Positions 20,534 to 32,500 of a stretch of 64,000 nucleotides of DNA are shown here, piece by piece; position 1 is the first letter of the stretch; each line of letters starts with the position of its first letter. Made by a program: the position numbers and the translations under genes. Source of the DNA: Siphonodentalium dalli (lineage: Eukaryota; Mollusca; Scaphopoda; Gadilida; Siphonodentaliidae); the NCBI GenBank assembly GCA_032622095.1, contig CP136064.1, positions 149,421,819-149,485,818 of the forward strand, read 5' to 3'. Below the pieces are notes generated by a model. It was not told the DNA's origin. It made no database searches and was given only the letters and a program-made list of their open reading frames with translations.

Positions 20534-23500
20534 GTAACATTTTATTCAACTCATCTAATTTCGATGTAAATTTTCGATATAAATTTAATTTCAAATTCAA
20601 ATTGTTTAGTTGGTATAGAAGGGTACAAGTCACATCGTCACATGGGCCAAAAAGCCACATTTCAATTTGGTCAAAAGGCCACAAAATTGGTCAAAAGATC
20701 AAATTTTCCCAATGGAGAACTCTTTCTTGTTGTTGTTGTTGGCATCGTAATCATCTGTACATAGCTGATTAATGTCACTGGTGCTTTAACTGCTGGTGCT
20801 GTATTCTCTATGTGCTATACTCTGTATGTGTGACGTCTTCTATCTGGTAAGGGAGAGTTATATACATATATAATATCATTGTTTAGACACTGATTGACTG
20901 ATGCCTGAAGATCTGACAAAGTTGTGAACAAGTTTATGTCGAAGAAGTTCTGTATCTGCTGACAGTCCTTCGCACTGTCCGAGGAGAAGTTTTATTGTTA
21001 TGCCGCTGTCATTTATAGAATCCTGGAGTTGCGGACTTTCGGTGAGATCAGAAAACAGAATGTCCCTGTACCCTTGGTTTAAGCTGCAGTTGAGAAGATT
21101 GTCAGACGATTGGGACCTTGGACGATTGCATGGGACCTCGGACTATTGGGACCTTGAGCAATTGCTTTCTTCAGTTATATATAAGAAATTATAAGTACGG
21201 TCAGGGACATATCCAGGCCGTTTTTCATACCGTTTACCGGTTTGGGCGCCCAAACTCCAGACGCCAAAAAAAAGAAAGAAAAAAAAAGATTTCTATTTAG
21301 GTCCGAATTCATATCATAACAAGATGCAAATTAGTTATATATATTGACATAAGACATTTAAGTTTACAAAAATATTTAAGTTTAACAGTTGGAATCATAC
21401 TGTAAAAGTATGCTTTGTTTTATCTAGCTTTCATCTGTTAAAACTTCAAATAGTTTTAATTCAGGTTTGTTATCATTCAGGCTTCAGACTTCAATATTTC
21501 AATCAAAAACAGTACTGGAACAGTGACAATTTGATCAAATAAACCTGGTTATCAGGTGGGATCTCATAACACCAAAATGAGAAATTAACATAGAGATTAG
21601 TACTATATAATAGTACTTAATTACTAACTTAATGGACATTGTTTCTGTACTAGTATATTATGTATGTGTCTCACTTGAATTTTAGAAAATAGCCTAGTAT
21701 ATGAATTAGAGTGATAATGGTAAGTCTCATTTCAAGCAGGATAAGCATAATCCATCCATTGAACCAAAAGATATCTGACAATAACTTATAAGCATTTCCA
21801 ATCCATACATATATAAAAAAAATTCCCCAAGTTATGGTTGAGAAACTTGATCAAATTGACCTCTCAGTAAAATTCAAAATACTGACTCAAAGAGCCCTAG
21901 ATTAGCTCTCAATGCTATGGATTTTGAACTGGTGGAGAGCATACATCTTATTGGTCGTTTGATCTCTCGTTCTGCCGAACGGGTGCATATAGTTTGGAAA
22001 TTCATTTTAGCAGTGAAGACAATGAAATTTCTTTCGAGTCGTAGCTGTCCCACAGTTTAAAGATTCTTCCCTGCAATTATTTAGTATCAGCTTTTTGTCT
22101 TCGATGTCATTGTTCATTCTAATACTGCGCCCAAACACACACCACTCATCTGGGCTCCACACTGTGCTTTCCAGCCACGTTGCCTTGACATAATCCATAA
22201 TGGTTACCATCTGATGTGCATCTAATCAGCGGTGATCCCATTTAGCAATAACAACACGACCGGCACCTACTTTTAAGTAGGCTGCCGTTAAGTAAACATT
22301 GATAAACTGTACTCACTGTGAGTCTATACTTACTAACACTAACCCAATGTACTAATTATTTAATAGGAACGTATAAATGAAATATAAACATATATTAACT
22401 TGAATAAGGTCCCAATCGTCCAAGGTCCCAATCGTCTGGATACCATTGAGAATGTAGTGCTGTATAGTTCCTTGTTCACCACAAGAGCATTTTGGTGTGG
22501 CCAGAAGATTCATTTTGAACATATGCTCATTTAGAAGAGTGTGACCTAACTTGAGTCGGTTAACTTTCACCTCCGTGGCTCTGTCAGAGAATGAGAATTT
22601 GGTAGGCTTCATACCAGTTATGGGAAATAATTCTTGAGTGTGCTGGGAAGTTTTACAAAGGTCCCACGAGGTTTGCCACTTAGATTTAACAGAGTCCTTT
22701 ATTGCATTTTTGTGGTCTTTGAAAGAGTTCAGATTAGAGTGGTCTGTGAAAGAAGCTTGCGGGACAGTAGAAGCTGCTTCTTTTGCTGCAATGTCTGCCA
22801 AATCATTACCCATAATGTTCGTATGACCTCTTATCCATTTCAGAATAACCCTGGATCCTGTTTCATTGAAAATATCATTTATTAGAGAGTTACATGCACG
22901 AGTGTGATCTATGTGACCTTTATAATAGTCTCGATTGTATATTGTCTGTAACGCACTTTTTGAGTCACTGATGACAAAGGTTGCTGCTGATAGCTTTTTT
23001 GTTTTGACAACCGATTTGGCATATGTTAGACCCAGTCTTAGTCCATAAAGTTCAGCATTGGGACTGTCATCAGAAGATTGAACAGGTTCATGCACTCTTT
23101 CAATGTGATAGATTTATATATATTTATTTGCCAAAATATATTGTGGAGCGTAACTACTAGCTCCCCAATATACACATGTTTATTATGCCCCCGACTTGAA
23201 AAGTCGGCGGGTATATAGTCGACGTCTCCATCCGTCCGTACAAACATTTTGCATTATTGTTCAGCAACCGCCGGGCAGATTTTGCTGATATTTGGTATGG
23301 TGATAGAGCAGCATGGGGGAACAGCTACATGCATAGCGCGGGTTTCGTCTACCCATTTTCACCAGAGTTATGGCCCTTTTTTGACTTAGAAAATTCAATT
23401 TTGTCCGTCCGTACAAACATTTTGCATTATTGTTCAGCAACCGCTGGGCAGATTTAGCTGATATTTGGTACGGTGATAGCGCAGCATGGGGGAACAGCTA

Positions 23501-26500
23501 CATGCATAGCGCGGGTTTCGTCCACCCATTTTCACCAGAGTTATGGCCCTTGTTTACTTAGAAAATTCAATTTTTCTCTTGTTTTTTGGGGTTTCCAGAT
23601 GATAGCGTGAGCTTTGGTGGTACGATTGCAAATCCCGTATTTTTGTGGATCAGTTATATGAAAATACATGTCAAGTGCGAATTTGGGTATGATCTGATGA
23701 TTTTTGCCAGAGTAATGGTCCTTTTTTCAACATAGAAAATTTGAATTTTGTCCGTCCGTACAAACATTTTGCATTATTGTTCAGCAACTGCTGGGCAGAT
23801 TTAGCTGATATTTGGTATGGTGATACAGCAGCATGGGGGAACAGCTACATGTATAGCGCGGGTTTCGTCCACCCATTTTCACCAGAGTTATGGCCCTTTT
23901 TTACTTAGAAAATTCAATTTTTCTCTTGTTTTTTTGGGTTTCCAGATGATAGCGTGAGCTTTGGTGGTACAATTGCAAATCCCGTATTTTTGTGGATCAG
24001 TTATATGAAAATACATGTCAAGTGCGAATTTGGGTATGATCTGATGATTTTTGCCAGAGTTATGGCACTTTTTTCAACTTAGAAAATTAGAATTTTCGCT
24101 TGTTTTTGGGTTTCCGGATCGATTGTTTTGGGGTTTTTAGTCAACATTTATGTACGAACTTCTTTTGGAATGGTCATATAGACCTCCTCAGATATCTGCA
24201 GTTTCGTCCATGCTTAATCCGAATTGCTACGGTCGGGGGAAAATGCCACGCGACAGCGTACCTCTTGTATAACATATTAATAATTAATAAAAATAAAGTT
24301 ATCGATACGTCGAACTGAGTTTCGATCGGTCGGCAGTAAAAGTCAATTCAATATGAAATAAACGCGTCTGCATGTCGACCCATGGTAAAGAAGAGAACAA
24401 CTCATTGCGTGTTAATTAAATGACAGGCTATTGTGCAGCATGTGTGTTGTGGCACATGAACGAAGAATGAATTAGGCCATATGAATTATTTATTGCGATA
24501 CGAAGACATATAGGCGAAAGAATGTTAAACTGCCAAAATCAAGCATAATTACTTTATTTGTAGGACAAATTAACGCAATCAAATATTGTAGCTATTACAA
24601 GATAGTCCACGGACTATTGATCGAGCGATCCAATGAATAATTAGGAAACAAAATGTTCTTAGAGTGAGGCAAATATAGATGATTAATAGTTACTCCGAGA
24701 AAATTAAATCTTTTAATATGTTTGACCAACATAATAAAAGTTACACATTTAAATTTAATTTAGACGAAACGCCACATATATTTTAGTATTGAAATGCCAC
24801 ATTGATAATTTATTAAACTGAGAGTATATTGAGTATATTTTAGTTTTAAATGTAGAATAAAGTTTATGCATTTAGTACTCAAACTAGTTAATTGACAGCT
24901 TATCTGATAACTGGTATGGCCCCAGTTCATTAACACATGTATCGCTAATTGTTGGTTAGCGACTGGCATTATGATCAATTAGCATAAAGATAATCCCGGT
25001 AATTGAGCTCTTTTGCTTGTCAAATATGTGTATATCAATGGCATCGACCCACTATTAAAATCAATTACTTCGTCATGTTAACCGACGACGAAGATGGTCA
25101 TGTCTTCAGGTGCACTAAGTGCAAAAAGAAGGTTACCGGCAAGCGAGGATGTTTCTTTCATCTCAGCCAGGCGGTGTGGTGGAAATGCCAGAAGCTAGGA
25201 TTAGCGGTAAGACTAATGCTTGATATATTCCTTTTTAACCTGTTTTAACTGGTTCAGTGCTGAAAGCCCATATTTGGACCCTATGTAAGAGTGCTGGAAG
25301 CCCAGATAAGGGCTTTGGCAATGACACTGTCTTGTTTAGTCAACTTTTGTTTAGTTTAATCATTTAAATAGCATTTGTCAGGTATATTTAAGAAATATGG
25401 TTACATATATAATTAAATTGGGACATTGTGAAGTTTGAATGGATGCCGACCAATAAAATTGTCAGAAAAGGTACTTATATCGCGAAAAGTTTGAGAAAAA
25501 TTACAAATGTTTTGCCCTAAGGGCGGCCGACAACCAAGCTCATAACCATAACCTAATCAGACATCCAGGCTCATATCGATAACCTACTTTGACAAACAGA
25601 CAACCAGGCTCATAACCATAGCCTAATGAGACATCCAGGCCCATAACCATTGCCTAATGAGACATCCAGACTCATAATCATTGCCTAATGAGACATCCAG
25701 ACCCATAACCATAGTCTAATGAGACATCAAGGCTCATAACCATAGCCTAATGGCTAATGAGACATCCAGGCCCATAGGCATAGCCATAGCCTAATGAGAC
25801 ATCCAGACTCATGACCATAGCCTATTGAGACATCCAAGCTCATAACCATAGCCTAGTGAGACATCCAGGCTCATAACATAATCACAAATGTATATATATA
25901 TGGGGGTCAAATTTGAGAAAAGAGTGCAAATTATCAACTCCGAGCATAAAATTCAATAATTTTCTGTTTGTTGAAATATATATACGCATTTTATTACGTT
26001 TATGTAGGATATTTAGCAGCGAACCAGTTAACCAAACAAATAAAACATTTATTGGGAGTGAATAAAATAAGCGACATGTGGTATCACCATTTTGGCTATA
26101 TCATTGATGAATAAATTGACAAATACAATGTATGTGTTGATATAGGATTGGGAAAGCTGTACTTTACAAGCTGTTATCTACTTAAAGTAATGTATCTCAT
26201 TATATTGCAGATTGCCTACAAAATGAAACGCGACACGCATCAGCTAGTTCGTCAACTGATGGCCCTTCCGTTTCTGCCTGCATCCGAAGTGACGACCGAA
26301 TTTGAAAGAATTGACAAGAAAGTCCCAGCCACTGGACAAAGACGAAAACTGGTAGACTACATGCGACGCCAATGGATTGAGGGTAGAACGTTCCCGATTA
26401 AATCATGGTCGGTTTACGGCCAGTCAACCCGCACCAACAACCACGTCGAAGGTTGGCACAGACGACTCAACAACGCACGAGAGCAGCAACCTGGGGTTAT

Positions 26501-29500
26501 ATAAATTAGCTTCCATTCTACACCAAGAAGCTGCACTTCTCACAATCCACACATCGATGATCCAGGATCGTAAGATCAGAAAACATCTAAGACAAACTGC
26601 CGCCGTATCCAACAGAAGGATATTCGCCGCATGGAAATGCTACAAAGACGGCGAAATTGACGCAGAAGAGCTACTCTACCGATCAAGTCAAGTCTACGGG
26701 AAATGAATTCTTCCAGTCCGAAGTCAGGTCAAATGTATGGAAAATGAACGCTTCCGATAACGATCTACATGTAATCGCGTTATTATGTTATTATTGTGTT
26801 TTATTGTGTATCATTCGAAATTAATAAAGATAAGTAAAAAGTTGTCTTCTATCTTTAAAATCAACATTGACCAATGCGATATAAATATGATATGTTGCAC
26901 ATACCTTAAAAAAGTACTTATCAAACAATAAACTATGTGGCGATTTGACCAAATCGAATGTGGTGTTTAGACCAGAATTAGGTGGCGTTCTGTCCAATTA
27001 TGTGGCCTTTTGACCAAATTGAAATGTGGCGTTTTGGTTATGTGACGTTTTGACCTGCTCCTGTATAGAATCCAATTATAAGATTATTACCAACACATAT
27101 ACAGGACATTTGCATCCATACATGTATACAATCAAGTACATAAATAAACAAAGTGTAGGTTAGAATAATCATGACTCCGACATGAGTTGCCTAACTTTTT
27201 AAATTAGAGGTTTGGTTGGAGCTTACTAATAATAAATGTAAATTTAATAAAGAGAACTTGCTATAGGCCTACTCACAGTCACAGCACAGATTTTGGTAGT
27301 TGTATATACCTTTTTCAAGAAAATGTTATCATCATTGTAATACAAAACCTTGGAACTCTTTGAATGGAACCTTATAAAGTCGAAACAGTAACGCAGGGAA
27401 TATACTTTTAGTTATTATCTGTTCCTTAATAATGTACTTCACTGTAGGTGAGGGTCCCAACTTGAAACTGCATGCTTTACTGTGACTTTTCTGAGCAAAT
27501 CATAGTAAACATTGCATTAATTACCCATGGGAAATTCCATAATTGTAAGCGACGCAAAGCAAAATCGATCACAAAGTCATTTAAATCATGAAATTTTGAG
27601 TTAGGACCTTCACCTACAGTGAATTACATTATTAAGTAACAGATAATAACTACCTTACTCGTATTTAAATTCGCGCAGTACTATTTTTCGCTCAGTTTTG
27701 AATTCGCGCTCTTTGAATTCGCCCACCTATCTGCGCGAATTCAAAACTGACAAACATATTTTCGTAATAGTCTTGAATCTGATGACAGTTTCAGTTTTCA
27801 GTCGTTTCTGAAGATACATATGTTATTAAACACGCCCATACTGGTTTTACATCATATAAAACATAACTGCATTATCAATTTGTTGGGATGATGGAAGTTT
27901 ATATGCTCCAAATAATAAAAAGTTATTATACAATGTTGTGTACAGTATGTGTTTTTCTTGTACGAGTCCAGACTGTGTGTCTCGTCCAATATGACTTTTC
28001 ACCACAACCTGGACGAGTACAAGAAAAACTCATACTGTACACAACATTGTATAATGACATTTTTATTATCCATCTGTATGTTTATCCAAATTTGGGAATA
28101 CAACTTTAGTGGTTACTTTTGGTATTTGTCGGCACTTAATTCTCTATTAAAGCCTGTATTGATCATCAGAAAGCATAATTTGGAACAGTAAACACGGAAA
28201 TGAAAAACAAAACTCAATGCGGAAGTGAAACATCTGCTAATCCACCAGTGTTGCATGCGCATCACAATTTCACCGATTCATTTCGCAAAAGTTAATTAGT
28301 GACGTCACAGAGTCCCGATAAAAAAGTCATATTGCACACTTGGGAGTCCAATATGACATTCGGGAGTCCAATATGACTTTTTCCAGGACTGTCACGTGGC
28401 AGCTTTTGCCGTCAGCAGCCATCTTGGATTTTACTCTTTGCATGACTAAATCCTTTGGCGCGCGCTACAGGTCGTAGTTTTGGTCGGAACTTCATGAAAT
28501 TTGTCATGGATGTTAACAATGACATGTAGATGGGAACGAGTTATTTTGGGGTCGTTCGGCCAAAAAACATGGCAGCCATCTTGGATTTTACTCTTTGCAT
28601 GACTAAATCCTTTGGCGCGGGCTACAGGTCGTACCTTTGGTCTGATCTTTATGAAATTTGTCATGAATGTTGATATTGACATGTAGATGGGAACGAGTCA
28701 TTTTGGGGTCATCTGGCCAAAAAACATGGCCACTGGCGGCCATCTTGGATTTCAAAATTCAATCCATTGGCGCGGGCTACAGTTCGTGCTGTTCGTCTGA
28801 TCATCATGAAATTTGTCATGGATGTTAATATTGACATGTAGATGGGAACGAGTGATTTTGGGGTCGTTCGGCCAAAAAACATGGCCGCCAGCAGCCATCT
28901 TGGATTTTACTCTTTGCATGACTAAATCCTTTGGCGCGGGCTACAGGTCGTACCTTTGATCAGATCATTATGAGATTTGTAAAGTCTGTAGATGGGAATA
29001 GGTCATTTTGGGGTCATTCGGAAAAAAACATGGCTGCCGGTGTCCATTTTAGAATTTACTCTTTGCATCAATAAATCCTTTGGCACACCATAATCACCAC
29101 ATCCCTGATCCGATCATTATGAAACCTGTCATGAATGTTGATATTGACATGGACATGTACATCTAGTCTTACTTAGACATTTCAATTAGCACCTTTCCTA
29201 TTCCTCCATTTACTGTCAACCATTAAATTATTCCCCTACCTAAGTTGAGCTACAGTGTCATTGACACTTTCATTATGAAATTTGTCATGAATGTTGACAT
29301 TGACATGTAGATGGGAACGAGTCATTTTGGGGTCATTTGGCCAAAAAACATGGCCGCTGGTGGCCATCTTGGATTTCAAAATTAAATCCATTGGCAGGTA
29401 CAGGTCGTACTATTCGTCTGATCATCATGAAATTTGTCATGGATGTTAATATTGACATGTAGATGGGAACGAGTCATTTTGGGGTCGTTTGGCCAAAAAA

Positions 29501-32500
29501 GATGGCCACCAGCAGTCATCTTGGATTTTACTCTTTGCATGACTAAATCCTTTGGCGCGGGCTACAGGTCGTACCTTTGGTCTGATCTTTATGAAATTTG
29601 TCATGAATGTTGATATTGACATGTAGATGGGAACGAGTCATTTTGGGGTCATCTGGCCAAAAAACATGGCCACTGGCGGCCATCTTGGATTTCAAAATTC
29701 AATCCATTGGCGCGGGCTACAGTTCGTGCTGTTCGTCTGATCATCATGAAATTTGTCATGGATGTTAATATTGACATGTAGATGGGAACGAGTGATTTTG
29801 GGGTCGTTCGGCCAAAAAACATGGCCGCCAGCAGCCATCTTGGATTTTACTCTTTGCATGACTAAATCCTTTGGCGCGGGCTACAGGTCGTAGTTTTGGT
29901 CGGAACTTCATGAAATTTGTCATGGATGTTAACAATGACATGTAGATGGGAACGAGTTATTTTGGGGTCGTTCGGCCAAAAAACATGGCCGCCAGCAGCC
30001 ATCTTGGATTTTACTCTTTGCATGACTAAATCCTTTGGCGCGGGCTACAGGTCGTACCTTTGGTCTGATCTTTATGAAATTTGTCATGAATGTTGATATT
30101 GACATGTAGATGGGAACGAGTCATTTTGGGGTCATCTGGCCAAAAAACATGGCCACTGGCGGCCATCTTGGATTTCAAAATTCAATCCATTGGCGCGGGC
30201 TACAGTTCGTGCTGTTCGTCTGATCATCATGAAATTTGTCATGGATGTTAATATTGACATGTAGATGGGAACGAGTGATTTTGGGGTCGTTCGGCCAAAA
30301 AACATGGCCGCCAGCAGCCATCTTGGATTTTACTCTTTGCATGACTAAATCCTTTGGCGCGGGCTACAGGTCGTACCTTTGATCAGATCATTATGAGATT
30401 TGTAAAGTCTGTAGATGGGGAATAGGTCATTTTGGGGTCATTCGGAAAAAAACATGGCTGCCGGTGTCCATTTTAGAATTTACTCTTTGCATCAATAAAT
30501 CCTTTGGCACACCATAATCACCACATCCCTGATCCGATCATTATGAAACCTGTGATGAATGTTGATTGGACATGTACATCTAGTCTTACTTAGACATTTC
30601 AATTAGCACCTTTCCTATTCCTCCATTTACTGTCAACCATTAAATTATTCCCCTACCTAAGTTGAGCTACAGTGTCATTGACACTTTCATTATGAAATTT
30701 GTCTTGAATGTTGACATTGACATGTAGATGGGAACGAGTCATTTTGGGGTCATTTGGCCAAAAAACATGGCCGCTGGTGGCCATCTTGGATTTCAAAATT
30801 AAATCCATTGGCAGGTACAGGTCGTACTATTCGTCTGATCATCATGAAATTTGTCATGGATGTTAATATTGACATGTAGATGGGAACGAGTCATTTTGGG
30901 GTCGTTTGGCCAAAAAAGATGGCCACCAGCAGCCATCTTGGATTTTACTCTTTGCATGACTAAATCCTTTGGCGCGGGCTACAGGTCGCAGCTTTGGTCG
31001 GATCTTCATGAAATTTGTCATGGATGTTAAAAATGACATGTAGATGAGAACGAGTCCTTTTGGCCAAAAATCATGGCCGCCAGCAGCCATCTTGGATTTT
31101 ACTCTTTGCATGACTAAATCCTTTGGCACATGATACAGGTCGTACCTTTGATCGGATCTTCATGAAATTTGTCATGGCTGTTGGCATCGACATGTAGATG
31201 GGAAACGAGTCATTTTGGGGGTCATTCGGCCAAAAAACATGGCCGCTGGTGGCCATCTTGGATTTCAAAATTTAATCCATTGGCGCCGTCTACATGTTGT
31301 ACTGTTCGTCTGATCATCATGAAATTTGTCATGCATGTTAATATTGACATGTAGATGGGAACGAGTCATTTTGGAGTCGTTCGGCCAAAAAACATGGCCG
31401 CCAGCAGCCATCTTGGATTTTACTCTTTGCATGACTAAATCCTTTGGCGCGGGCTACAGGTCGTAGCTTTGGTCGGATATTCATGAAATTTGTCATGGAT
31501 GTTAACAATGACATGTAGATGTGAACGAGTCCGTTTGGGGTCATTCGGCCAAAACACATGGCCACCAGCAGCCATCTTGGATTTTACTCTTTGCATGACT
31601 AAATCCTTTGGCACAGGTTAGACATTTCAATTAGCACCTTTCCTATTCCTCCATTTACTGTCAACCATTAAATTATTCCCCTACATAAGTTGAGCTGCAG
31701 TCTCATTGACACTTTCATATTTGGATCACACTGAATGTTTGGCTTTTATCCAATAAACAATTGAATATATTTAAACACAAATATATGCCAATTTATCATT
31801 CAACATTATTTCTTTTATTTGCGTTTTAAAAACAATAAAATAAACATTCACTTACCTGGTCTTACAATTCTGACAGGTCAATTTGATTTAAAATTCACCT
31901 CTAATGGCGCCGCGGTAAATGGCGTTGCTCAATCCTCTCTTATACAGATGATGCTGCCATTGTTTGCACACATCACATTTTATGGCATGATGTCTTGGAT
32001 GTACCTCCTCATTACAACGAATGCAAAATTACATTGTGGAATTATGACTGCAAACACCCCTATATACAATAAAGATTTACGGTTTGTCTAGAAAGTGAAG
32101 ACATGTCACTCTGATTCCTGTTAAGACATATTGTATTACATTTACTGCAATACCATCTGGGACTATAAGTTGAACGACTTCTTCCTTATTAAATTGATAT
32201 TGATATTAATATCTGATTAAGATTAATGACACATGCAGTTAGTTGTATCAACACTCCTGTAATATAATTGTGTTCAAAAACAACATTTTGCCATAAAAAC
32301 ACTGTCTCACCAAGGAAGTCTTATGTCAGATAAAATATTATAATCTGTTATAAATACAAATAAATTAACTAATAGAAATACAAAAATTGCCTGAAAAAAC
32401 AATTATTTGGTCATCCACCTGACACAAGTCTCTTCATACAAAGTGCTTTGACAGTTATTTCGGGCCAAGTATTTCATGGATCCATCGTATTATACGATAA

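Larger units (their letters stand above)
20726..23110 (-). mobile_element. RNase-H-type LINE, 5'-truncated and split by a nested transposon
   Basis: The upstream part is 23110-22446 and the downstream part is 21096-20726, interrupted by a 1.35-kb insertion. Joined across the insertion, the frame reads HYILNC and continues into SLNQGYRDILFSDL. That is the expected C-terminal region, ending at a stop at 20876. A 3' UTR and a (CAA)n tail (20726-20741) follow. The RNase H and (CAA)n tail suggest the I/Jockey superfamily. The upstream endonuclease and RT are missing. Confidence 0.82.

Noticed and set aside
22352-23095. Intact 247-residue RNase H gene
   Set aside because: The apparent start is GTG in an already open frame, the first catalytic strand is missing, and the C-terminus runs into a transposon end.
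25528-25883. CRISPR-like regular repeats
   Set aside because: The units are contiguous with no unique spacers, in a eukaryotic intron; this is a minisatellite.
28446-31565. Many open frames reading SHAKSKIQDGCW and TNFMKIRPKLRPVARAKG in the tandem arrays (also at 37.9-39.2 and 45.8 kb)
   Set aside because: They are antisense translations of the family A repeat unit, recur with every unit, break at each indel and have no start or domain.
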